This document shows positions 7,893 to 14,381 of a stretch of DNA of 38,260 nt, one piece after another (the first letter of the stretch is position 1; each line of letters begins with the position of its first letter). The stretch comes from a virus. The position numbers and the translations under genes are program-made. The notes beneath the pieces are model-generated. The model was not told the DNA's origin, made no database searches, and saw only the letters and a list, made by a program, of their open reading frames with translations. The DNA is taken from positions 1 through 38,260 of the IMG/VR virus record IMGVR_UViG_3300046648_000046; one strand, given 5' to 3'.

Positions 7893-7986
7893 GAGTGTAG
7901 AAGTGTAGAACTGAGGGGCGTTTCCGGAATCCCTTGGGGACTCCATTGGGATATGTGGATTGACGTCTAAAACTACACTTCTACAC
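7893..7986. repeat. Duplicated GTGTAGAA element, copy 1
   Basis: Contains GTGTAGAAGTGTAG (7895-7908) and its exact inverse (7973-7986) around a 26-bp core (7926-7951) that is identical to the copy at 25135-25160. It sits between the integrase terminator and box A. The tandem octamers in opposed orientation look like a protein binding site. Confidence 0.6.
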
Positions 7987-8092
7987 TGAGAGAGAGTTTT
8001 CGCAGGTCAGAAGGGTTGTAGCTGATGGGGCGTTAGAGGGGAGAGTGTAGTTTCGGGGCAGCGCCTTACCCGCTGTAACGCCAAAGGGCGGC

Positions 8093-8130
8093 CCGAGCAC
8101 TCGCCCGTGACCGCCCTGTTACCTGCCGAC
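8093..8130 (-). terminator. Terminator after integrase
   Basis: GGGCGG (8121-8126 read on minus) pairs with CCGCCC (8096-8101), followed by TTTGG. An outer GTAAC/GTTAC pair extends the stem. It begins about 10 bp after the integrase stop. The stretch 7871-8135 otherwise holds only the repeat element and no gene. Confidence 0.55.
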
Positions 8131-8135
8131 GTGAC

Positions 8136-9521
8136 TTAGCTCACTGCGTCACGGTCCCCCAGGTACTCGACTAGTGCTTGATCGTCGCCCCCGATGGCCC
8201 ATGAGACGTCGAGCCGATCCGCGCGCTGTTTGGGGTGGAGTACAACGTGTAGGCCAACGTCAGCGAGCAACCGGCCACGTTCCCCCGGGGAAGCCTCCCA
8301 AGCCTCCCCCAGCGTCCTCCCAGTGGGCTCAAGCACCTCTCTTACATCTGGGTCGTGGGAGGCCCGTAGAGCGGCGTACGTGGCTTCCAGCTCCTCAGCC
8401 ATGCTTTCCAGCGTCGTCAACATGAGCGGTCCGGCCGTAGCCATCTTGTGCGCGAGTCTCTGCGCTTGCTCCTGTGCTTCCGCCATCTGGTCTGACAGGT
8501 CGTTACCCCCTTCGAGCCTGACGACGTGCTCAGCGAACGAGCCGAAGCGCTCAAGGAACTCGTCCGTAACCCGCTGGTCGAGGGTCTCGGCGTATATGGT
8601 CACGTGCCCTTGCTTGCACTTGTAGAGGCGCACGCCCGTGCCACTGGCCCCGCCGTTCAGGTGGGTCTCACAGCGATAGCACCAGGCCAGACCGAAGCAC
8701 ATGGGGGAGGCACTGCGCGGGGCGCGATCCTGGCCCGTGGCGAGAGCCTCTAGCCGTTGCTCGATGGCGATTGCCTCAGCGGCCCCGATGATCTGCTCAG
8801 CGAAGCGCAGGGGTGTGATGCCGTCCTCTTCTAGGACTAGGGCGCCCTTGTGGCTGCGCAGGCCCCGGAGCGTGGGGGACTTGAGCAACCGGCGCCACTG
8901 AGGCTCGCTCACGCCGACCATGCGCGCTGTAGAGGCAACTGAGCCATCGTCGAGGAGCTTTCGCACGGCTGTTCTAATCTGCGCTGCCTGCTCCTCGTCG
9001 ATCTCCAGATACGCAGCACCATCCCGCCGAACGGTCCTGTAGCCGTATGGCGGCCTCCCAGCGCCCCAACGGCCCTGAGCCCTACGTGTGGCGTGTCCGT
9101 CGCTGATACGACCCCTGATGAGTTCTCGTTCCCACTCAGCGAGAGCGGCGAGCACCACAGCGACCATGCGCCCCGTGGGACTGGCCGTGTTGATCGTGTT
9201 GTCCGTCGTGGCCACCCGGACGTTATGAGCCTCACCCCATGCGACGAGCCGCAGGAACTCACTCACGCTGCGCGCGTACCGGTCGAGCTTCCACGCGATC
9301 ACAACGGCCGGACGATCCGCCATGAGCGCTCGCATGCCCTTGCGTGCTTCCAGGGGCTTGGCGCCGCTCACGCCAGCGTCTACGTACTCCACAGCGTCGT
9401 CAGGGTCGTAGCCGTTGGACTTCAGCCACTCACGCGCTGCTCGTCGCTGGGTCTCGATGCTCGCTGAGTCGTCGTTCTCTCGGCTGAGCCTGATGTATAT
9501 GGCGACCTTGACTGTCCTCAT
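8136..9521 (-). CDS. int: Large serine recombinase (phage integrase)
   Basis: A 461-residue site-specific recombinase. The resolvase domain starts at VAIYIRLSREN, where Ser13 is the expected nucleophile; YVDAGVSGAKPLEARKGM, WKLDRYARS and the helix GRMVAVVLAALAEWERELIRGRI follow. The recombinase DNA-binding domain starts near GAGRPPYGY. A zinc ribbon is seen around residues 285-320 (CYRC...YKCKQGH), and a coiled coil (DLSDQMAEAQEQAQRLAHK) follows it. It should integrate the phage at attP x attB. ATG 9521 is the first start in the frame and has only a weak ribosome site. The start lies inside the candidate attP, so integration would separate the gene from its phage promoter. Confidence 0.95.
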   Translation of the reverse strand: MRTVKVAIYIRLSRENDDSASIETQRRAAREWLKSNGYDPDDAVEYVDAGVSGAKPLEARKGMRALMADRPAVVIAWKLDRYARSVSEFLRLVAWGEAHNVRVATTDNTINTASPTGRMVAVVLAALAEWERELIRGRISDGHATRRAQGRWGAGRPPYGYRTVRRDGAAYLEIDEEQAAQIRTAVRKLLDDGSVASTARMVGVSEPQWRRLLKSPTLRGLRSHKGALVLEEDGITPLRFAEQIIGAAEAIAIEQRLEALATGQDRAPRSASPMCFGLAWCYRCETHLNGGASGTGVRLYKCKQGHVTIYAETLDQRVTDEFLERFGSFAEHVVRLEGGNDLSDQMAEAQEQAQRLAHKMATAGPLMLTTLESMAEELEATYAALRASHDPDVREVLEPTGRTLGEAWEASPGERGRLLADVGLHVVLHPKQRADRLDVSWAIGGDDQALVEYLGDRDAVS

Positions 9522-9572
9522 GTACTCAAGGCTACCCGCGTTTGCCCGAACGTGAACACCCTTGAGTACATG
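9519..9572. other. attP: Candidate attP (54-bp inverted repeat at integrase start)
   Basis: Perfect 13-bp arms CATGTACTCAAGG (9519-9531) and CCTTGAGTACATG (9560-9572). The inner bases also match imperfectly, giving 20 of 27 positions. The centre lies at 9545/9546 (CC), a non-palindromic pair as crossover needs. Length, symmetry and position beside the gene match attP sites of large serine integrases. Confidence 0.75.
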
Positions 9573-9574
9573 GA

Positions 9575-9838
9575 TCAGTTGTAGTACGACCAGCCTCTAT
9601 CCCAGGGCGATGGTTCGGCCTTGAACTCGTTCCACCCCTCCGGCGCAGGCACCAGACCGTTGCCCCACACGACACGGCAGGCGTAGAGCCATGCCTCAGC
9701 GGCAGGCTTTCCGTGCCATTCCAGCGGTAGCAGGTTGCCGTGTCCGTCGGGCAGGGTGCAGAACCCCATCAGTTCCCGATCGAGGATCGCCCAGTGTCGT
9801 TGGTCCGGTGTCTGCGTCACTACGTAGCGTCGACTCAT
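9575..9838 (-). CDS. Hypothetical protein upstream of integrase, 87 aa
   Basis: An 87-residue protein, MSRRYVVTQTPDQRHWAIL..., rich in tryptophan (DRGWSYYN at the end). Its ATG overlaps the stop of the preceding gene (ATGA), so the three genes 10517-9575 are translated as a coupled set leading into the integrase. Candidate attP starts 3 bp after its stop. No family recognised; the position suggests a role linked to lysogeny, which is inference only. Confidence 0.65.
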   Translation of the reverse strand: MSRRYVVTQTPDQRHWAILDRELMGFCTLPDGHGNLLPLEWHGKPAAEAWLYACRVVWGNGLVPAPEGWNEFKAEPSPWDRGWSYYN

Positions 9839-10116
9839 AGCGCCCAGATTCTCACGTTGATCGGTCCGGCGGAACCCTCCCAGGAACCCCCCGGTTTGCT
9901 GGTCGCGCTGACTCCGTCTGTGAGCATGGCGTGACGCAACGGCCCCCAGGACTGCATGAGAATGTTCGCTAGTACTTCCGGCCGCTCGTCCTCGTAGTGG
10001 CGCCTCAGCGCTGCTGTAATGCCCGTCACAACGGCGTCCATGCCGTCAGCGACTCCGGCACTGGTACCCCCCGCAAGTTCTCGCCCACGGATGCGCCACT
10101 GATAGCTGATGCTCAT
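9835..10116 (-). CDS. Hypothetical protein, 93 aa
   Basis: A 93-residue protein starting MSISYQWRIRGRELAGG. The middle is helical (GMDAVVTGITAALRRHYEDERPEVLANIL) and the end beta-rich. Start and stop overlap both neighbours by four bases, showing tight coupling in the integrase-side operon. No motif recognised. Confidence 0.65.
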   Translation of the reverse strand: MSISYQWRIRGRELAGGTSAGVADGMDAVVTGITAALRRHYEDERPEVLANILMQSWGPLRHAMLTDGVSATSKPGGSWEGSAGPINVRIWAL

Positions 10117-10517
10117 GTGTCCAGCCTAGGCCGGAAGCGCTGACGCTCTATCAGCGTGTTCGTGATCTCCCAGTAACGGCGAGCGGCAGCAGGCCAGGTG
10201 TTCCACGGCTCCCCCGTCGGCGCGTACTGCCCGGACGTCCGTACCCATGACCACTCGTCCCGTGCGAGCACCAGGCCACTCACGCGCCCACGGGCCAGCA
10301 TGACGAACCGTGAGGCTTCCTGGGGGCGCATCTGGCGAGCCATCGAGCAGGCGTAACCACGGACAAGGGCGGAAGCCTCATGCGCGCTGTAGACGTAATC
10401 AGAGGCCAGCACACCAGGCCAGCGCGGGTGTTCGGACCAGGCCCAGGAACCCTCACCGAGGGGCCCCGGAACGTACAGGAACAGGTCAGCAGTCGGGGCA
10501 GGGCCGATGTATACCAT
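10113..10517 (-). CDS. Hypothetical protein, first gene of integrase operon
   Basis: A 134-residue protein starting MVYIGPAPTADLFLYVPG, with LASDYVYSAHEASALVRGY in the middle. The frame stays open back to GTG 10670, but that stretch crosses inverted repeats and AT-rich DNA and has no ribosome site, so ATG 10517 is preferred, although its own ribosome site is weak. No helix-turn-helix is evident. Function unknown. Confidence 0.6.
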   Translation of the reverse strand: MVYIGPAPTADLFLYVPGPLGEGSWAWSEHPRWPGVLASDYVYSAHEASALVRGYACSMARQMRPQEASRFVMLARGRVSGLVLARDEWSWVRTSGQYAPTGEPWNTWPAAARRYWEITNTLIERQRFRPRLDT

Positions 10518-10662
10518 GATCAATACCTGACAGAGTGGGACAGGACCGTCATGGAATCGTAAAGCTTGAAGAACCAACGACTCCGGTTGTGAAGGTAATA
10601 AGTAGTACTTGTTACGAACACGTGACCAAAGGTAGTTAGTTTCGCTAACTAAGGTCTGACCC
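10518..10662. promoter_or_regulatory. AT-rich regulatory region with inverted repeat
   Basis: No gene seen. It is markedly more AT-rich than its surroundings and carries TAGTTAG-TTTCG-CTAACTA (10633-10651) plus a half copy of the TTCGTA operator near 10613. Probably the promoter/operator of the integrase-side operon. Confidence 0.4.
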
Positions 10663-10687
10663 AAAGACACTTGCTTTCGGCAAGTAA
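10663..10687. repeat. 25-bp inverted repeat, left arm
   Basis: Reads AAAGACACTTGC-TTTCG-GCAAGTAA style on the plus strand. It matches the reverse complement of 11029-11053 at 24 of 25 positions. Each arm is itself palindromic (ACTTGC/GCAAGT). Confidence 0.7.
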
Positions 10688-10699
10688 CGTTCGGCAGGC

Positions 10700-10727
10700 A
10701 AAAGAAGAGGGCCCCCGTAGGGGCCCA
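10700..10727 (-). terminator. Terminator after 66-aa gene
   Basis: Minus strand GGGCCCC-TAC-GGGGGCCC followed by TCTTCTTTT, directly after the stop of the gene at 10732. Confidence 0.8.
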
Positions 10728-10731
10728 GTCC

Positions 10732-10932
10732 TTAGGCTGTCACTTTCAGCGAGATGGTGTCCATGTCCGGGAAGAGGGCGAGGAGTTCGGCCCGCTGGGC
10801 TTCCGTGTCCTCCCAGACTCCGGGCCACTGGACCTTTGCCCTGGTAGTCCCGACCACCCCCCCGATGGCCACCACGCCGTTCGTGTTGCTGTTGCCTGCC
10901 TGGCGACCGTAGATCTCGACGTTCAGGATCAT
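10732..10932 (-). CDS. Hypothetical protein, 66 aa
   Basis: A 66-residue protein starting MILNVEIYGRQAGNSNTNGVVAIGG, probably all-beta. It is a single-gene unit: its own promoter (10962-10991), operator (10997-11010) and terminator (10700-10727) surround it, and a 25-bp inverted repeat pair flanks the unit. The ribosome site is GAAGGG, eight bases from the ATG. No family recognised. Confidence 0.65.
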   Translation of the reverse strand: MILNVEIYGRQAGNSNTNGVVAIGGVVGTTRAKVQWPGVWEDTEAQRAELLALFPDMDTISLKVTA

Positions 10933-10961
10933 TTTCTTGCCCTTCGTTGTGGTGTGTCACC

Positions 10962-10991
10962 ATCATAGGCATGCCGAAACCCTGAGCGCAA
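10962..10991 (-). promoter_or_regulatory. Sigma70-type promoter TTGCGC-18-TATGAT
   Basis: -35 at 10986-10991, -10 at 10962-10967, spacer exactly 18 bp. It lies just inside the operator palindrome and about 30 bp before the start codon of the 66-aa gene. Confidence 0.65.
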
Positions 10992-10996
10992 CCACC

Positions 10997-11010
10997 TACG
11001 AAAATTCGTA
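10997..11010. promoter_or_regulatory. Palindromic operator TACGAA-AA-TTCGTA, site 3
   Basis: Perfect arms with CACC/GTG-type flanks. It lies 6 bp upstream of a -35 element, where a bound repressor would block RNA polymerase. Confidence 0.7.
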
Positions 11011-11028
11011 TGTGACCTGCGTCTCTGA

Positions 11029-11053
11029 TTACTTGCCAAAAGCAAGTGTCTTT
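11029..11053. repeat. 25-bp inverted repeat, right arm
   Basis: Reverse-complement partner of 10663-10687 (24 of 25). It lies between the terminator of the preceding gene and operator site 3. Confidence 0.7.
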
Positions 11054-11063
11054 ATGCCCAAAC

Positions 11064-11097
11064 GAAAGAGGGCCCCGGAGTCTCCCCCAGGGCCCTC
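11064..11097 (-). terminator. Terminator after 77-aa gene
   Basis: Minus strand GAGGGCCC...GGGCCCTC stem (11090-11097 with 11068-11075) followed by TTTCGTTT. Confidence 0.75.
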
Positions 11098-11107
11098 ACT
11101 CGGTCTG

Positions 11108-11341
11108 TCAGTCAGCTATCAGGGCGCCGTCCCGGTAGGTGTACTCAGCGGACCACACGCAATCGTCCCCGTCCCACACACGCAGCTCGTACCGGTCACC
11201 CTCGCTGAAGTGGTAGGCCAGCGCGTAGGAGCGATCGAGGGTCTCGGCGTAAGCGGCCATGTCCTCAGCGTCGAACGCGTCGCCCAGGTCGTCAGAGCCC
11301 ATGTGGTGGTTGGCGTCGATGTCGCAGACCTGGATGTTCAT
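11108..11341 (-). CDS. Hypothetical acidic protein, 77 aa
   Basis: A 77-residue acidic protein, MNIQVCDIDANHHMGSDDLGD..., ending in a beta-like segment (YELRVWDGDDCVWSAEYTYRDG). The ribosome site is AAGGGAGA, nine bases before the ATG. It has its own promoter and terminator. No family recognised; the charge pattern is compatible with a small host-takeover or DNA-mimic protein, but this is speculation. Confidence 0.65.
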   Translation of the reverse strand: MNIQVCDIDANHHMGSDDLGDAFDAEDMAAYAETLDRSYALAYHFSEGDRYELRVWDGDDCVWSAEYTYRDGALIAD

Positions 11342-11379
11342 GGTGTGTCTCCCTTGCGCGCTGTGTGCTTACGAGTGGA

Positions 11380-11409
11380 ACGTTACGGGGGTGGGGGCCA
11401 GGCTGTCAA
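11380..11409 (-). promoter_or_regulatory. Sigma70-type promoter TTGACA-18-TAACGT
   Basis: -35 at 11404-11409 (perfect TTGACA), -10 at 11380-11385, spacer 18 bp. The -35 lies in the loop of a perfect hairpin (GGGGGTCAGG/CCTGGCCCCC), which is probably the terminator of the gene before it. Confidence 0.7.
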
Positions 11410-11419
11410 CCTGACCCCC
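11393..11419 (-). terminator. Hairpin after 79-aa gene, overlapping next promoter
   Basis: GGGGGTCAGG-TTGACAG-CCTGGCCCCC on the minus strand, about ten bases after the stop of the gene at 11429. There is no T-run; the loop carries the -35 box of the next gene. Confidence 0.5.
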
Positions 11420-11428
11420 GTGGCTCAG

Positions 11429-11668
11429 CTACAGCGGGAGGTACTCACCCTTGGCGTTGAACTCCCACATGTGCGTGCAAACCGTGGTGTTGGCAACGAA
11501 CGCGCGGAGCGTGTAGCCCATGCGCCCACCCTCCCACGCAACACGGCTGAACTCGTAGTTGTGGGAACCAATCCGGCGAGTCCAGCGGGTCACACGGTCG
11601 CTCGGGCGGGTCTGAGTGCCGCGCATGCCGTAGCTCTCGTGGTCCTTGCGGGGGCCGATGTTCGTCAT
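11429..11668 (-). CDS. Hypothetical protein, 79 aa
   Basis: A 79-residue basic protein, MTNIGPRKDHESYGMRG..., with several aromatic and arginine residues (RVTRWTRRIGSHNYEF). ATG 11668 follows GAAGGGACACACC, a leader shared with other small genes in this region. It has its own promoter and operator. No family recognised. Confidence 0.65.
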   Translation of the reverse strand: MTNIGPRKDHESYGMRGTQTRPSDRVTRWTRRIGSHNYEFSRVAWEGGRMGYTLRAFVANTTVCTHMWEFNAKGEYLPL

Positions 11669-11704
11669 GGTGTGTCCCTTCGTTGTTCGCTGCTGACAGG
11701 TGAA

Positions 11705-11734
11705 ACACTAGGGTCCCCGGAGCGCCCCGCGCAA
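11705..11734 (-). promoter_or_regulatory. Sigma70-type promoter TTGCGC-18-TAGTGT
   Basis: -35 at 11729-11734, -10 at 11705-11710, spacer 18 bp, downstream of operator site 4 and about 40 bp before the gene at 11668. Confidence 0.6.
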
Positions 11735-11740
11735 GGCACC

Positions 11741-11754
11741 TACGAATTTTCGTA
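11741..11754. promoter_or_regulatory. Palindromic operator TACGAA-TT-TTCGTA, site 4
   Basis: Perfect arms, 6 bp upstream of the -35 element of the next promoter; same geometry as site 3. Confidence 0.7.
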
Positions 11755-11769
11755 TGTGAGCCACAACAC

Positions 11770-11803
11770 AAAATGGCCCCCAGCGCCGGAGCACCAGGGG
11801 CCA
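11770..11803 (-). terminator. Terminator after 78-aa gene
   Basis: Minus strand GGCCCC...GGGGCC stem (11797-11802 with 11775-11780) followed by ATTTTGTG, after the stop at 11822. Confidence 0.75.
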
Positions 11804-11821
11804 AACTTGGACATTTAGGGG

Positions 11822-12058
11822 CTAGCGCTTGCGCTTCAGCGAGGCAAAGAACGAGCCCCTACGGGCACCTTCCGGCATGGACTCAAGCTCGTCGACGATC
11901 GCAGCACGGATCATCTCAGCCTCACCGTGCGCAAGCCTGAGCGTCTTACTGACCCCACCCGCTGTGGTGTAGTCAATCTCTACCGTGGCGTACTTCGGGC
12001 CAGCGATCAGCCGTGACTCAGTGATCCGCCCAACGTTCTCAACGTGACGCAGGCTCAT
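11822..12058 (-). CDS. Hypothetical protein, 78 aa
   Basis: A 78-residue protein starting MSLRHVENVGRITESRL, with a basic tail FFASLKRKR. The start ATG at 12058 overlaps the stop of the tiny membrane peptide gene and has GGGAGG upstream. The first half looks beta-rich (KYATVEIDYTTAGGV), the second helical. Last gene of the coupled set 12407-11822. Function unknown. Confidence 0.65.
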   Translation of the reverse strand: MSLRHVENVGRITESRLIAGPKYATVEIDYTTAGGVSKTLRLAHGEAEMIRAAIVDELESMPEGARRGSFFASLKRKR

Positions 12059-12144
12059 ACGAACATCCTCCCAAGGAAGAACACGAACACGGCCAGCGAG
12101 TAGAGCCAGCACATAAGGACCAGGACTTTCAGCGCGCGGAGCAT
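12055..12144 (-). CDS. Tiny membrane peptide, 29 aa
   Basis: A 29-residue peptide MLRALKVLVLMCWLYSLAVFVFFLGRMFV, about 20 of them hydrophobic: one membrane helix with a basic start. Its ATG shares the A of the upstream stop (TGATG) and its own stop overlaps the next ATG, so it is wedged in a translationally coupled trio. The tight packing supports a real gene. Function unknown. Confidence 0.5.
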   Translation of the reverse strand: MLRALKVLVLMCWLYSLAVFVFFLGRMFV

Positions 12145-12407
12145 CAGCAGTACCAGCGGTGAGCGCAGGAACGGGGCCGGTGGACGTCGATGTCTACGCG
12201 GGGGCGGACACGGTCCGTGTGGCTCTCCTCGCGCTCTGACGGGGTCTCTGACGGCTCCGCAGTGACAGTCTGGGTGACGGTATGGGTGGGGACCGGAACG
12301 GGCGTCTCCGGCGATCCTCCGGCTTCCGGGGCCAGCGCACCGACGATGACGAACCCGCCAACGGCGCCAAGGACGATCTTTGTACGGAGCTTCAGGGGCT
12401 TACGCAT
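12144..12407 (-). CDS. Membrane-anchored or secreted small protein, 87 aa
   Basis: An 87-residue protein with a basic N-terminus (MRKPLKLRTK), one hydrophobic segment (IVLGAVGGFVIVGALAP, about residues 11-27), then a threonine/proline-rich stretch (PETPVPVPTHTVTQTVTAE) as in surface-exposed actinobacterial proteins. It may be a signal-anchored protein displayed outside the membrane, perhaps for superinfection exclusion, which is inference. The ribosome site is weak. Confidence 0.55.
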   Translation of the reverse strand: MRKPLKLRTKIVLGAVGGFVIVGALAPEAGGSPETPVPVPTHTVTQTVTAEPSETPSEREESHTDRVRPRVDIDVHRPRSCAHRWYC

Positions 12408-12440
12408 GGTGGTGCTCGCTTCGCTTGTGATTGGTTGTTG

Positions 12441-12475
12441 GTCAAGTGCCCGGGGCGGGAATCGAACCCGCCCTA
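12441..12475 (-). other. tRNA T-arm-like hairpin
   Basis: Perfect hairpin GGGCGGG-TTCGATT-CCCGCCC on the minus strand, then CGGGCA, as in the T-arm and acceptor end of a tRNA. No D-arm or anticodon arm fits upstream, where the end of the 62-aa gene lies. Either a tRNA remnant or a simple terminator hairpin. Confidence 0.35.
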
Positions 12476-12493
12476 CACCATCGGGCCAGCGTG

Positions 12494-12682
12494 CTAGATC
12501 CAGCAAAGGGCCCGAACGTCCGTGCCTTGCTTGTAGGTGACGAACCCCCCATCGTCAAAGCTGATCGTCATGTCCCCGTTCACGGCGTACTCGATGTCAT
12601 CAATGAACTCGAACACCCCGTTGATGCTCAGGTGGTCACCCTCAGAGAGGTACTCAACCTTGGTGGTGATGATCTCGCGCAT
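12494..12682 (-). CDS. Hypothetical protein, 62 aa
   Basis: A 62-residue acidic protein, MREIITTKVEYLSEGDHLSI..., probably all-beta (FEFIDDIEYAVNGDMTISFDDGG). The start ATG 12682 follows CAAGGGAGACACGAC. Its leader resembles that of the gene at 11668 (both contain TGTCAGCA-CGAAC), suggesting duplicated control DNA. Function unknown. Confidence 0.65.
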   Translation of the reverse strand: MREIITTKVEYLSEGDHLSINGVFEFIDDIEYAVNGDMTISFDDGGFVTYKQGTDVRALCWI

Positions 12683-12721
12683 GTCGTGTCTCCCTTGCCG
12701 TGTTCGTTGCTGACAAGGGAG

Positions 12722-12751
12722 ACAGTACCCACCCACCTACGAAAAACGCAA
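12722..12751 (-). promoter_or_regulatory. Sigma70-type promoter TTGCGT-18-TACTGT
   Basis: -35 at 12746-12751, -10 at 12722-12727, spacer 18 bp. A half operator (TTCGTAGGTG, about 12734-12743) falls inside the spacer, and the -35 overlaps the end of the deaminase gene. Confidence 0.55.
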
Positions 12752-13192
12752 CACCCATCGCGCTGTGGGACAGACCACACGGGCAATGCGGCTGGCTCGA
12801 ATCAGCGTCCAGCATGCCGGGCAAGGTGCCCGAGTCGTGTACAGCGTGGCGCCTACTCGCTCCGCAGCCTGCGTGTGACGGATGGCGTTTCGCTCCGCAT
12901 GATCAGCGGTGCAGTTCGAGTAGTCCGTGTTCGCTGCACACTCGTCGTAGGTGAGCTGACCACGGGGACAGGCACCCTCTGTGAGACACCCAGGGACACC
13001 CGACGGGGGCCCGTTGTAGCCAGTCCCCCGAACCTCATGGGAGGCATTGACCAGGATGGCGCCCACGGCGCTACGGGTGCAGTCGGCGCGAGTCGCCACC
13101 CACTCAGCACCAGCGAGGAAATAGGCGTCCCACTCAGGGCGCAGGTACCGAGCAGATATCGCCCGGTCCCCCGTCAGCTTGTGCAGGCTCAC
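12737..13192 (-). CDS. dCMP/deoxycytidylate deaminase
   Basis: A 151-residue zinc-dependent deaminase. The catalytic HAE is at residues 98-100 (CTADHAERNAI) and the zinc cysteines are in PCPAC at 123-127. Extra cysteines (CLTEGACPRG, DECAANTDYSNC) match the second metal/insert region of dCMP deaminases. It converts dCMP to dUMP, feeding ThyX encoded just upstream in the operon. The start is GTG 13192, overlapping the previous stop as GTGA. Confidence 0.88.
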   Translation of the reverse strand: MSLHKLTGDRAISARYLRPEWDAYFLAGAEWVATRADCTRSAVGAILVNASHEVRGTGYNGPPSGVPGCLTEGACPRGQLTYDECAANTDYSNCTADHAERNAIRHTQAAERVGATLYTTRAPCPACWTLIRASRIARVVCPTARWVLRFS

Positions 13193-13536
13193 CGGTACCT
13201 CTCAAGCTCAATGTTGAACGTGTTCGACGCACGCGGGTAGATGATCAGCGAGGTATCCCCCTGCACGTGCAAGGCGCCCTCATCCGTTACGTACACCTGC
13301 ACGGCTTGGCGCACCTTGCGTTCGTACCCGGGCGGGGTGATGTGGAACGCCACGCGGGCACCCTTGGGCAAGGGAAAATCGTCTAGCGACCCGTAGTCAA
13401 GTAGGTACGTATCCGTGTCAGGAACGTTGCCCTTGAGTTCCTCGACCTTGCGGCGTGCCGACCCCAACTCGCGCCGTAGGGTTCTGAGTTCGTCTTGCGC
13501 CCACTTCGGCAAGCGAGCCTCGCGAGGGTCTGCCAT
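13189..13536 (-). CDS. Hypothetical phage protein with helical N-terminus, 115 aa
   Basis: A 115-residue protein starting [20 protein letters not shown], with a charged coiled-coil segment to about residue 37, then a beta-rich domain (GARVAFHITPPG, PRASNTFNIELERYR). Proteins with this layout (LPKWAQ-EL-LR at the start, PRASN near the end) are common in actinophages and have no known function. The ribosome site GGGAGAG precedes ATG 13536. Confidence 0.75.
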   Translation of the reverse strand: MADPREARLPKWAQDELRTLRRELGSARRKVEELKGNVPDTDTYLLDYGSLDDFPLPKGARVAFHITPPGYERKVRQAVQVYVTDEGALHVQGDTSLIIYPRASNTFNIELERYR

Positions 13537-13622
13537 GGTGCCTCTCCCGTCAGCCACACAACGGCCAGCGCCCCGAGGATGTACACACCCAGGGCACTGG
13601 CCACGATCACGAATGTCGTCAT
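13383..13622 (-). CDS. Possible small membrane protein overlapping next gene
   Basis: Its ATG overlaps the ThyX stop (ATGA). The first 25 residues form a clear membrane helix ([23 protein letters not shown]). The remaining frame runs 150 bp into the next gene in another frame, where that gene is better supported. The membrane part looks real; the overlapping tail may be translated but is unlikely to be under selection. Confidence 0.45.
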   Translation of the reverse strand: MTTFVIVASALGVYILGALAVVWLTGEAPWQTLARLACRSGRKTNSEPYGASWGRHAARSRNSRATFLTRIRTYLTTGR

Positions 13623-14314
13623 GCGCTCGGCTCGTCGTCGATGTCTTGCACGGAGTTGGGGGCGATGGTGCGCAGGTGCCCGAGCACGAGACCCGCGAAC
13701 TCCTGTATCTCAGCGTCAGCGTGCGTGCTGTGTCGCTTGCCCAGGACATCCCGCCATGCCCGCAGGTTGCCAGTCACCACCATGTCCACGGGGGCAGCGT
13801 TCGGCAGTACCGCGCGTGCAGCCTCGCGAGCCTGCTTGCGCTTCAGGCCAGCCTCTACGAGCCGTGCCGTCAGAACCTCGTACGCGTGGACCGTGACGCC
13901 GTAGACCCGCTCTAGAACCTCCTCGCTCACCGTGTCACCCGCAAGGGCCGGAGGGACCACAGGGGACGTTCCGGCGTAGTCCACGTACCGCTGAGACACC
14001 ACGCTGAACGACAGGTGCCGATGGCGGGTCAGCTCAGCGAGCAGCGCACGGGACACGCCACGCACCAGGAAGCTCACGGACGAGTGCTCAAGCACGCTGT
14101 AGTGACCCTGCCCGAGGATGTTGGACATGTAGCCATCGTTCGTGGCAGTCGCCGGATTGGGTCGAGCGAAACTCTTGTAGCAGATGCGCCCCGCAGCCTC
14201 CCCCAGGGCGTCAGCGTCAGCCGTCCACGGACGATCGGCGAACGCGTCGTAGTCGTACGCCTCTTCGAGGATCTCGGGCACGATGACCGTATGGGCCAGG
14301 ATGTCAACCTTCAA
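13619..14314 (-). CDS. thyX: Flavin-dependent thymidylate synthase ThyX
   Basis: A 231-residue enzyme converting dUMP to dTMP with FAD and methylenetetrahydrofolate. The ThyX signature [14 protein letters not shown] lies at residues 97-110 (RHR at 97-99, Ser107). [13 protein letters not shown] before it and the C-terminal [22 protein letters not shown] also match. The start is TTG 14314, after AGGAGAGAC; the open frame further upstream runs through an operator hairpin and is not coding. Works with the deaminase downstream to supply dTTP. Confidence 0.93.
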   Translation of the reverse strand: MKVDILAHTVIVPEILEEAYDYDAFADRPWTADADALGEAAGRICYKSFARPNPATATNDGYMSNILGQGHYSVLEHSSVSFLVRGVSRALLAELTRHRHLSFSVVSQRYVDYAGTSPVVPPALAGDTVSEEVLERVYGVTVHAYEVLTARLVEAGLKRKQAREAARAVLPNAAPVDMVVTGNLRAWRDVLGKRHSTHADAEIQEFAGLVLGHLRTIAPNSVQDIDDEPSA

Positions 14315-14341
14315 AGTCTCTCCTACGTACGAGGGGCCACC

Positions 14342-14355
14342 TACGAACTTTCGTA
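14342..14355. promoter_or_regulatory. Palindromic operator TACGAA-CT-TTCGTA, site 6
   Basis: Perfect arms inside a longer stem (GGGGTCATC/GTGGCCCC with G-T pairs), 28 bp before the thyX start. The longer stem could also act as a terminator. Confidence 0.65.
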
Positions 14356-14381
14356 GATGACCCCCAGGGATGAGCGGTAGC

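Noticed and set aside
10518-10670. N-terminal extension of the 134-residue gene to GTG 10670
   Set aside because: The stretch is AT-rich, crosses two inverted repeats and has no ribosome site at 10670; it reads as regulatory DNA.
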